The position numbers and the translations under genes were made by a program. A stretch of 64,000 nucleotides of DNA from Methanomicrobium sp. W14 (GTDB taxonomy: Archaea > Halobacteriota > Methanomicrobia > Methanomicrobiales > Methanomicrobiaceae), in contig NZ_JAGGMM010000002.1 of NCBI RefSeq assembly GCF_017875315.1, forward strand, positions 62,001-126,000. The letters run 5' to 3'. Positions 51,111 through 58,513 of this stretch are shown here, piece by piece. Position 1 is the first letter of the stretch, and each line of letters opens with the position of its first letter. Under the pieces are notes generated by a model. It did not search any database and was not told the DNA's origin. It was given only the letters and a program-made list of their open reading frames with translations.

Positions 51111-52370
51111 ATGGAGTCTTTTAATCTGGTAGATTTTTCTAAAAAAGCGGTTTCCGGTCTTCAGATACTCTTTGTAGCGTTTGGAGCACTGGTCCTTGTG
51201 CCTCTGATAACCGGGCTTGATCCCAGCGTGGCGCTTTTCACCGCAGGTATAGGAACACTTATTTTTCAGGTGATAACAAGGTGGAAGGTTCCTATATTTC
51301 TGGCATCGTCATTTGCGTTCATCCCGGCAATAACATATGGTGTTGCGACATGGGGAATACCCGGCACCATGTGCGGTCTTGCAGCAGCGGGTCTTTTTTA
51401 TGTTGTTTTAAGTGCGGCAGTAAAGTTTTTCGGCGTCAAAGTCATCCAGAGGATATTCCCGCCGGTCGTCGTGGGCCCTGTAATTGCAGTGATAGGTCTT
51501 TCACTTGCCCCTACGGCCGTTGCGGAGGCGCTCGGCCAGTCTGACGGAGTACAGGTGATTCCTGTAGAGATCTCTCTTCTGATTGCTTTCATATCGCTTA
51601 TTACAACAATCGTGGTCTTTGCGTACGCTAAAGGCTGGCTTAAGTTGGTGCCGATTCTCTGCGGAATCGCTACAGGCTACATCGTCTCGGTAATTCTCGG
51701 GGTGGTCGATTATTCCGGCCTTTCCGAAAGCGCCTGGCTTGCAATGCCTGAATTTGTCCTCCCGGAATGGAACCTTGCAGCGATAATATTCATCGTCCCG
51801 TTTGCAATCGCCCCTGCAATAGAGCATTTCGGTGACATCCTGACAATCGGTTCGGTTACAGGAAAGGACTACCTGAAAGACCCCGGTATTCACAGGACAA
51901 TGCTCGGAGACGGTATCGCAACATTTATCGCGTCCTTTATAGGAGGTCCTCCTAACACCACGTACTCGGAGGTTACGGGGGCTGTCGCACTCACGAAATC
52001 GTTCAACCCGTATATAATGACGTCTGCTGCGGTATTTGCAATCGTATTCGCATTTATTGGAAAAATAGGCACTTTCCTTAGGACTATACCACTTCCCGTT
52101 ATGGGCGGAGTCATGATTCTTCTGTTCGGCCTGATTGCAAGTCTCGGTGTCGACCAGCTCGTCAGGAACAGGGTTGATCTTAAATGCAGCAAAAATCTTA
52201 TTATTCTTTCAATTGTCCTTGTGACTGGAGTAGGAGGTCTTTTTGTGCCTATAGGCGACGCAAAAATCGCCGGAGTCGGTCTTGCGGCGATTCTTGGTGT
52301 AATTTTAAACCTTGTGCTTCCTGAAACAAAGGAGGAGACAAACGAAGACAAACTGGGAGTTGACTTTTAA
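51111..52370 (+). CDS. uraA: Uracil/xanthine permease (NCS2 family)
   Basis: 419 residues with about 14 membrane segments. NCS2/UraA motifs are present: QILFVAFGALVLVPLITGLDPSVALFTAGIGTLIF at the N-terminus and AIEHFGDILTIG followed by GDGIATFIASFIGGPPNTTYSEVTGAVALTK in the transport core. It imports uracil. It is followed two bases after its stop by upp, which supports uracil rather than xanthine as substrate. Confidence 0.95.
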   Translation: MESFNLVDFSKKAVSGLQILFVAFGALVLVPLITGLDPSVALFTAGIGTLIFQVITRWKVPIFLASSFAFIPAITYGVATWGIPGTMCGLAAAGLFYVVLSAAVKFFGVKVIQRIFPPVVVGPVIAVIGLSLAPTAVAEALGQSDGVQVIPVEISLLIAFISLITTIVVFAYAKGWLKLVPILCGIATGYIVSVILGVVDYSGLSESAWLAMPEFVLPEWNLAAIIFIVPFAIAPAIEHFGDILTIGSVTGKDYLKDPGIHRTMLGDGIATFIASFIGGPPNTTYSEVTGAVALTKSFNPYIMTSAAVFAIVFAFIGKIGTFLRTIPLPVMGGVMILLFGLIASLGVDQLVRNRVDLKCSKNLIILSIVLVTGVGGLFVPIGDAKIAGVGLAAILGVILNLVLPETKEETNEDKLGVDF

Positions 52371-52372
52371 AT

Positions 52373-53002
52373 ATGTCCGTAATTTCCGTATCGCACCCGC
52401 TTGTGAAGCACAAGCTGGGGATGCTAAGAAACATAGAGACGAATTCAAAGGATTTCAGGGAGCTTATAACCGAGCTCACCACTTTTCTTACTTACGAAGC
52501 GACAAAGGACTGGGAGCTTGAGGATGCAACAGTTCCTGGCTGGGAGGGAAAACCGGTGTATGTACAGAGAATGGCCGGAATCGACCCGTCCATAGTTCCG
52601 ATATTCCGTGCAGGAATCGGGATGCAGGAAGGGTTCATGCAGGTGATACCTACTGCAAAGATAAGTTACATCGGCTATTACCGTGACGCCGAGACCCTTC
52701 AGCCGAAGCTGTATTATGCAAAGCTTGCGGCAGACATCAGCAGAAGAAAAATATATGTGCTTGACCCGATGCTTGCGACAGGCGGGACTACTTCGGCCGT
52801 GTGCAGGCTTTTGAAGAAAGAGGGCTGCAAAAATATACGGGTTTTGTGCATCCTTGCAGCACCCGAAGGCCTGGAAAAGATGGCAGCAGATCACCCTGAC
52901 GTAGACATAATGCCTGCTGTTGTCGACTCTCACTTAAACGACAAGGGTTACATCGTCCCCGGTCTCGGTGATGCTGGAGACAGGCTTTTCGGGACAAAGT
53001 AA
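52373..53002 (+). CDS. upp: Uracil phosphoribosyltransferase
   Basis: 209 residues. PRPP-binding motif is VLDPMLATGGTTSAVCRLL, and the uracil-binding C-terminus GYIVPGLGDAGDRLFGTK is intact. It converts uracil and PRPP to UMP. Together with uraA it forms a uracil salvage operon; the ribosome binding site GGGAG lies in the last codons of uraA. Confidence 0.97.
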   Translation: MSVISVSHPLVKHKLGMLRNIETNSKDFRELITELTTFLTYEATKDWELEDATVPGWEGKPVYVQRMAGIDPSIVPIFRAGIGMQEGFMQVIPTAKISYIGYYRDAETLQPKLYYAKLAADISRRKIYVLDPMLATGGTTSAVCRLLKKEGCKNIRVLCILAAPEGLEKMAADHPDVDIMPAVVDSHLNDKGYIVPGLGDAGDRLFGTK

Positions 53003-53182
53003 TAAAAAAATAATATTTTTGAAATTTTTAAAAGAACAGGATTCTTAATTGTTTACAGGCCGTTTTTTCATATTTTCATAAATGCAAAAGAATTTTTTGG
53101 TCTTGGTGTAGGTCATGCTTTTTTGTGATTTTCGTGTTTCTTAAAAACCATAAATAGACACCAGATCAATATTTAATACAGG

Positions 53183-54067
53183 ATGGCTGAAATACCACTA
53201 AAAGAATATATTTTTGTCTTTTTAAAGGGCCTTTTTATGGGTGCCTGCGATATAATACCCGGCGTCTCCGGGGGGACTATAGCTCTTATCACAGGAATTT
53301 ACGAGCGCCTGATAACCGCTATCGGAAATATCCGGCCCGAACTTGTGATATCTCTTGTAAGACTCGACTTCCGCTCGTTTAAAAGCGAACTGGAAAGAAT
53401 AGATGTTTTTTTTCTTATTGCACTTGTTGCAGGAATAGGCCTTGCGGTAGTAAGCCTCGCCCACGTGATACTTATATTCCTCGACAAATACACAGCGTTT
53501 ACATTTGCGTTCTTCTTCGGGCTTATCATGGCTTCTGCAGTGCAGATACTTCTTGAAATTGAGAAATGCTCAAGAAACAGGATTGCATTTGTTTTTCTGT
53601 TTTTGGGTTTTGTTGCCGGCTACGTTGTAGCGGGCTTAAACCCGGCAGTCCTCGGGCATTCTCTTCCTGTTATTTTTGTAACAGGACTGATTGCAATCTG
53701 TGCGATGATCCTTCCGGGAATCTCGGGCGCCTACATAACTCTTCTTATGAACCAGTATGAATTCCTTCTGTCAGCTCTTAAGTCGCTGTCGTTTCCTGAA
53801 ATTATATCCTATGTTGTGGGTGGATTAATCGGGCTTCTCCTGTTCTCAAGGGTTTTGAAATATCTTTTAAAGCATTATCATGCGGTTATGCTTGCGTTTC
53901 TCACAGGCCTTATGGTAGGCTCGGCGAGAATGCTTGTCGTAAAGGTTGAGGCTGCAGGCGGATTTTCCTCCGGTGCACTGGCGGCGTTTGCGGCAGGACT
54001 TGTTCTTGTCCTTATAATGGAGGTTTTAAAACGCAGGTACAAAAAGAAAACCGAATGCACTGCCTGA
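53183..54067 (+). CDS. DUF368 polyprenyl-phosphate flippase family protein
   Basis: 294 residues, about eight or nine membrane helices. The DUF368 signature GLFMGACDIIPGVSGGTIALITGIYERLI and its inverted repeat partner GLIAICAMILPGISGAYITLLMNQYE are both present. In bacteria the family recycles undecaprenyl phosphate across the membrane; here the likely substrate is dolichyl phosphate used in archaeal protein glycosylation (inference). A TATA box (about 53147-53155) lies roughly 30 bases before the ATG and there is no clear Shine-Dalgarno, so the mRNA may be nearly leaderless. Confidence 0.9.
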   Translation: MAEIPLKEYIFVFLKGLFMGACDIIPGVSGGTIALITGIYERLITAIGNIRPELVISLVRLDFRSFKSELERIDVFFLIALVAGIGLAVVSLAHVILIFLDKYTAFTFAFFFGLIMASAVQILLEIEKCSRNRIAFVFLFLGFVAGYVVAGLNPAVLGHSLPVIFVTGLIAICAMILPGISGAYITLLMNQYEFLLSALKSLSFPEIISYVVGGLIGLLLFSRVLKYLLKHYHAVMLAFLTGLMVGSARMLVVKVEAAGGFSSGALAAFAAGLVLVLIMEVLKRRYKKKTECTA

Positions 54068-54166
54068 GATCAGTTCTCAAATAGGGTTTTAGTGGAAAAA
54101 TTTTCTGAAATTATTTTTTACCTGTTTTTTTTGAAGGCATAATCCTGTGTAAAAGTGGTTTATGGA

Positions 54167-54192
54167 GTATAACCTTTTGGTTATACTGTTTT
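54167..54192 (+). terminator. Perfect hairpin plus T-tract after the DUF368 gene
   Basis: GTATAACC and GGTTATAC form an 8-base perfect stem around TTTT, followed by TGTTTTT. It lies 100 bases after the DUF368 stop and just before the promoter of the small transcript described next. Confidence 0.55.
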
Positions 54193-54209
54193 TCCGTTGT
54201 GATTTAATT

Positions 54210-54448
54210 CATTTATATGCTCATGAGAAGACTGTATAGTATCAAAGGACACCACCAGGAGGTGGTAAAATAAAAAAGACAAAAACTACAACTACAACTC
54301 CAAAAAAAGGTTTTTCACCTTAAGTCACTTAAACCTTCCAACCTTCAAAAAACCTCCAAAAATGGATAAGCAGCGTTTTCAAAGTGGAAAAATCTTCATT
54401 AAAACCTTCAAACTAGATACGATATAAGGCTTTTAAGCCCCTTTTTTT
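54210..54448 (+). ncRNA. Candidate small transcript with hairpin-masked ribosome binding site
   Basis: A box A-like TTTATATG (54212-54219) predicts a start near 54240. ACCACC-AGGA-GGTGGT (54251-54266) is a perfect 6-base stem that contains AGGAGG. After it comes a frame MKKTKTTTTTPKKGFSP if AUA at 54270-54272 is read as the start (54270-54323). The stretch then has repeated ACCTTC/ACCTCC units and ends in GGCTT-TT-AAGCC plus CCTTTTTTT (54428-54448), a good terminator. No larger gene is present. Promoter, stem and terminator together suggest a real RNA about 200 bases long, coding or non-coding. Confidence 0.5.
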
Positions 54449-54494
54449 ATTGAAATTTTAAAAAACCTGTTAATAATAAAATATAGTATTTCTC

Positions 54495-54529
54495 CAGGGG
54501 TAAAAATCCGTGGATTTCATTAACCCCTG
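54495..54529. repeat. Nested inverted repeat between convergent transcription units
   Basis: CAGGGGT (54495-54501) pairs with ACCCCTG (54523-54529), enclosing AAATCC-GT-GGATTT (54504-54517). The two-level stem lies 50 bases after the stop of the minus-strand gene ending at 54579 and could terminate or stabilise transcripts from either side. Confidence 0.55.
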
Positions 54530-54578
54530 ACCATGCTGCCGGAATAATACTCGTAAAAAAAGAGGATTTTAGGATGTT

Positions 54579-55814
54579 TTAATTTTTATCATGCTTTTTG
54601 TCTTCGTTTTCGGCAAGACTTTTTATCGCGTTTATGTCAGGGTTTATCAGGCATACCGGGAAATACCCGAAAAGTGACCTGTAATCCGTTCTCATGACCT
54701 CATTTCTTATAATTTCGGCATTAATTTTTTCAAGCATCTCAGTTTTCTTTGGTGTAGAATCGCCGGTATTTTCAGATTCAAGTTTTGATATTGCCGGCAG
54801 GATTTCGGTTTTTATTATCTCCAGCTTTGACGTAAGGAGGTTGTACACAAGAACCCTGCTGTATTTCCCCTGGAGGTACCTTACAAAAATCGTCTGGAGT
54901 ACAAAGATTACGATAAATGCCCCTATATCGATGTCAAAGTCGGCCTCTGCCGATATGAAACTGTGATATGTAAATCCCGGGAGAAGAATCACCGCGATGA
55001 AAATAAGGCCCATCCCAATGATGATGACTGCTGCGTAAAGAGCGTATTTAAGGCCCAGGGTCCATTTATCATGATATCTTTTCCTGAATCTGGAGTGCAT
55101 CCCGAGCATCCCCAAAAAAAATCCGCGTGAGTAAGGCTGGACGTATTCTATTGCGATATAGAAGAAGATAATCGCAAGAGACTGCACGATTACAATAACA
55201 GACGAGTATGACTCAAAAGTGCCGATTCTCCATCCGACAAACGCGAATACGGACGAAAAAGAGAACAGCACCAGAAAACCCGGAGCAAGCGGCTGGCAGT
55301 TTATGAAGAAAAGATTCCAGAAAAGTTCGTAGAAATATTTTCTCTGCTTCGAAAGGTTCTTTATCATCTCCTTTTTGTCGGCAGTCCCGGCGCTTATTAA
55401 AGACTTTTTATCGGGTTTTGCAGTTTCTTCTGTGTTTTTCTTCTCCCTGTTTTTCAGTTCCCTGAAATAGTGTATATAGGACTTGATCTCACCTACGTCT
55501 GTCGGAAGCATCAGAAGGAAAGGGTTAATCATCAGGAATATGAACGAGGCCATAATCCAGTAGAGGAAAAACTTCCAGGTGTCGAAGTACAAAAGCACCG
55601 CATTTATTATAATCGCCGCGATAAGAATCAGAGTTGTATATCTAAGCTTCCACCTCATCTCGTTGAGGGTTTTGAGCTCTTCTTCAGTGTTTTTGACGAC
55701 TTTTTCAGAGTTTTTGCGCAGTTTTTCAAGCCTTTCTTCAAACTCATCTGAAGAAATTTCCGGATTCTTTGGAATATTGTTGTTTGCAGCCTCAGTATCG
55801 CGGATATGCAACAT
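54579..55814 (-). CDS. Unknown multi-spanning membrane protein with coiled coils
   Basis: 411 residues, no family recognised. An N-terminal coiled coil (FEERLEKLRKNSEKVVKNTEEELKTLNEM) leads to a pair of helices (YTTLILIAAIIINAVLLYF, FFLYWIMASFIFLMINPFLLML), a charged cytoplasmic loop, then four more membrane helices and a C-terminal cytoplasmic helical domain (YNLLTSKLEIIKTEILPAISKLE ... KTEMLEKINAEIIRNEVMRTDYRSLFGYFPVCL). No clear ribosome binding site precedes the ATG. It is near a CPBP protease gene on the same strand but with an 80-base gap. Confidence 0.75.
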   Translation of the reverse strand: MLHIRDTEAANNNIPKNPEISSDEFEERLEKLRKNSEKVVKNTEEELKTLNEMRWKLRYTTLILIAAIIINAVLLYFDTWKFFLYWIMASFIFLMINPFLLMLPTDVGEIKSYIHYFRELKNREKKNTEETAKPDKKSLISAGTADKKEMIKNLSKQRKYFYELFWNLFFINCQPLAPGFLVLFSFSSVFAFVGWRIGTFESYSSVIVIVQSLAIIFFYIAIEYVQPYSRGFFLGMLGMHSRFRKRYHDKWTLGLKYALYAAVIIIGMGLIFIAVILLPGFTYHSFISAEADFDIDIGAFIVIFVLQTIFVRYLQGKYSRVLVYNLLTSKLEIIKTEILPAISKLESENTGDSTPKKTEMLEKINAEIIRNEVMRTDYRSLFGYFPVCLINPDINAIKSLAENEDKKHDKN

Positions 55815-55893
55815 TATTATTCTGTTCGCAACTATAGTAGATAAAAAGAGTGCAGAAATAATGCGGGTGCTTAAAAAAGATTTTATTTTGCTT

Positions 55894-57075
55894 TTAAATC
55901 CCCAGTCCGAGAATCAGTGCACAGAAAAGTATCAGGTCATAGACGGTGTGCGTTATCGCAGATACCGTGGTGCAGTAGTATCTTCTTATGAGCGCGAATA
56001 CGATTCCTGCAATGAAGACAGCGAGAACCGAGTCCCAGTTGTACTGAAATGCATGGAGGGATGCAAAAAGAACTGACGGTATCAGTATCCCGAACCTTGG
56101 CTGCAGAAGCCCTCTTACAGCAATCTCTTCGCTGAACCCTGCCGATATCGCGCCGATAAATGCTGCGGCCGGGGTCAGGTAAGCTGCGAAGAGCAGGTTG
56201 ACCGAATCGGAATCCGTGACAGTCCACCCGAAAAACTCCCAGATTGCCGTTATTCCGTTGTCTATGACAAGAAATACACCCACCATGACGGCACCTAACC
56301 CGACTGCGTACAAAAACTCTTTTTTGGAAATTCTGTTAAGACCCAGTCTTTCCAGAACCTCAGGAAGACTTCTGTTAATCCAAAGACCAGCCGCAATAAA
56401 AGAGGCCGCTATTACCCATAAAAGCGAAAAGATATCCTGTGAGATTATTCCTTCAGACAGTATAGAGCTTACAGAACTGTCGAGAAATGCAGGTGACAGA
56501 AATGGTGCAATGCCCGTCACTAAAAGAGGCACGAACGAAAGAAGCGTTATTGCAAGTATAAGAGTGAGTGCGGTCTTATGAACAAAAGAGTCAGGGTCTA
56601 TCGGGATGTACCGTGATAAAAATACCCGGAAAGCTCTAATCTGCCCTGCAAGCGAGAGGAGAACGGCTGCAAAAGCTGAAAGCAGCAGAAAGGCTATTCC
56701 CGGAACAATCTGTGCCATTTCTGTTGAATCCATAACATTTGTGTTTACTGAAAGTTCACCGCCTCCTGATTCAAGACTCTCAAAAAACCCTGAAGGAAGA
56801 AGTGGTAATATCCCTGAGCTTAACGAGACTACCGCCATAAGAAGAATTATCACCAGGAGAAGCAGGGTTGCAAATATCTTTAGTCCCGGGTACCTTTCAG
56901 ACATATAAGAAAGCAGTGCAAGAAATATGAACGGGGCCACCTGCATCAGAGCGTATGCGAAGTTGGTGACATACGCCGGTAAAGCCCATGTAAAAGGGGT
57001 TATAATGCAGACAGCCGTTAGTGCGAAGATTAATGCAAAAATTTTCAGGTTAAGGTTTTCAAATCCTTCTGTCAA
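55894..57075 (-). CDS. CPBP-family intramembrane metalloprotease
   Basis: 393 residues, about ten membrane helices. The Abi/CPBP (Rce1-like) motifs are complete: EExxxR as E316-E317-IAV-R321, FASLHAF (FxxxH) and HTVYDLILF. These bind zinc and cut within membranes. In archaea the substrates are unknown; relatives process prenylated proteins or bacteriocins. The start is TTG at 57073-57075 with AAGGATGATG upstream; an overlapping ATG is out of frame. Confidence 0.88.
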   Translation of the reverse strand: MTEGFENLNLKIFALIFALTAVCIITPFTWALPAYVTNFAYALMQVAPFIFLALLSYMSERYPGLKIFATLLLLVIILLMAVVSLSSGILPLLPSGFFESLESGGGELSVNTNVMDSTEMAQIVPGIAFLLLSAFAAVLLSLAGQIRAFRVFLSRYIPIDPDSFVHKTALTLILAITLLSFVPLLVTGIAPFLSPAFLDSSVSSILSEGIISQDIFSLLWVIAASFIAAGLWINRSLPEVLERLGLNRISKKEFLYAVGLGAVMVGVFLVIDNGITAIWEFFGWTVTDSDSVNLLFAAYLTPAAAFIGAISAGFSEEIAVRGLLQPRFGILIPSVLFASLHAFQYNWDSVLAVFIAGIVFALIRRYYCTTVSAITHTVYDLILFCALILGLGI

Positions 57076-57300
57076 ATTTCATCATCCTTTTAATTTTTTA
57101 AGTGTATTTTGGGCAGATTTTTATCAAAAATATTCTGTCCTTGTGTTTTCTGGTAAAAATTGCAGGAGACTGATATATAAATACGTAAGATGTCACCGAT
57201 ACCCCTGAAGAATGCTTCTTTTTCAGGTATAAAAAAGAGAAAAAACGCTGGTCTTCGCAGATTATTTGTGGTTTTAAGCGCAAAAGTTACAGGAGTTGAA

Positions 57301-58176
57301 ATGTATATAGGAATTGATCATGGAACGACTGCAATACGTTTCGCAACGGGGGAGAAGCATTTTAAAATATCAAGAACGGATGCCGTGTCCTTTGAATACC
57401 GTGATTTAGGCTGTTTATGCGACATAGATAAAATTGAAGGCATTGCCGTCTGCTATTCGATGGGTGACAGTATCTCTGATATAACGGGAATAGATAAAGT
57501 TGAAAACCGCGGTGTCGTTACAAGAGATGGTGCAGGAGAGCACATCGGAGGCGGGACGAAGGTCTATGATGAGGTGAAACGAAGCGGAATACCTGCAATA
57601 GTTATTCCCGGAATACACAGAACTTCCCCGACAGACCCGCGTTTCAAGGTGTATTCTCACCAGACAAGTCCTGAAAAGCTTGGAATAGCGTATGAGGTCT
57701 CAAAGAAGCTCGGGGACGATATTATCGTCTGTGATGCAAGTTCAAATACCGTCACCCTTCTGATATCCGGAGGAAAGATTACAGGAGCATTTGATGCCTG
57801 CATATTTGCTCCGGGAAACGTGCACGGTGCGATTGACGTTGACGGAATAAGAAAGATAGATGAAGGAGTCTGGAGCGCCAACGAGGCATTCATGCATGCA
57901 GGGGTCAGGGAAAACGTCCCTTCTGAGATGCAGAACAAAACCGTTGCGATGTTTGCGGCAATGGAGTGCGCTTCAATGAGGCTTCTTAATAAAAACGCAA
58001 AAATAGCCGTTGCCGGGTCGCTTGCACCAGCAATTTCGGACGAGATTTCATCACTTCTCGGAACAAAGGTTTACGTTTATGACGAATGGTGCGCCGCAAA
58101 GGGACTTTCGTCCATTGCAGAGGATGTATTTGAAAAGGGTAAACGAAATATACTCGGGCTGAAAGTGTCGGTATGA
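57301..58176 (+). CDS. Methanogenesis marker protein 12
   Basis: 291 residues, with the acetate/sugar kinase-like (ASKHA) start MYIGIDHGTTAIRFATG and IVIPGIHRTSPTDPRFKVYSHQTSPEKLGIAYEV typical of methanogenesis marker 12. This family is found almost only in methanogens; its biochemical role is not established. The frame extends upstream to 57190, but the ATG at 57301 has AGGAGTTGAA directly before it and matches the family N-terminus. A small basic protein gene follows by 79 bases. Confidence 0.93.
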   Translation: MYIGIDHGTTAIRFATGEKHFKISRTDAVSFEYRDLGCLCDIDKIEGIAVCYSMGDSISDITGIDKVENRGVVTRDGAGEHIGGGTKVYDEVKRSGIPAIVIPGIHRTSPTDPRFKVYSHQTSPEKLGIAYEVSKKLGDDIIVCDASSNTVTLLISGGKITGAFDACIFAPGNVHGAIDVDGIRKIDEGVWSANEAFMHAGVRENVPSEMQNKTVAMFAAMECASMRLLNKNAKIAVAGSLAPAISDEISSLLGTKVYVYDEWCAAKGLSSIAEDVFEKGKRNILGLKVSV

Positions 58177-58255
58177 TCCGGTTTCCCGGGATTTATTGCG
58201 TCCCGGCATTACCCTGAACTCCTCCCGCCACCTGCTTTGCAGGGGTATTATTAAA

Positions 58256-58444
58256 ATGGGAAAAAGAATAAACAGAATAATTCAGGACTATAAAGAGGTA
58301 ATAATAACGCCGAGAAGTAAAAAACAAATGGAACAGCTTAACAAAGCGAAGAAAGTCAAAGCAGAAGAACTCTCAAAGCAGGCGGCCGGGGGGAGCAAGT
58401 CCGCCCAGAAAAAGCTGAAAAAGCTTGAAAAAAAGATCAAGTGA
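58256..58444 (+). CDS. Small basic protein linked to methanogenesis marker 12
   Basis: 62 residues, about one third Lys or Arg (GKRINRIIQDYKEVIITPRSKKQMEQLNKAKKVKAEELSKQ, ending SAQKKLKKLEKKIK). Predicted to be helical; it could bind RNA or DNA. The frame opens at 58196, but the ATG at 58256 has AGGGGT upstream and gives a compact protein. It is close behind methanogenesis marker 12 on the same strand and probably co-transcribed. Function unknown. Confidence 0.75.
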   Translation: MGKRINRIIQDYKEVIITPRSKKQMEQLNKAKKVKAEELSKQAAGGSKSAQKKLKKLEKKIK

Positions 58445-58513
58445 TCTGCCTTAAGATTTTCAATTATCTTATTCTTCTTTTAAAGCCCGGCGGGTATTGT
58501 GTCTGTTGTTTTT

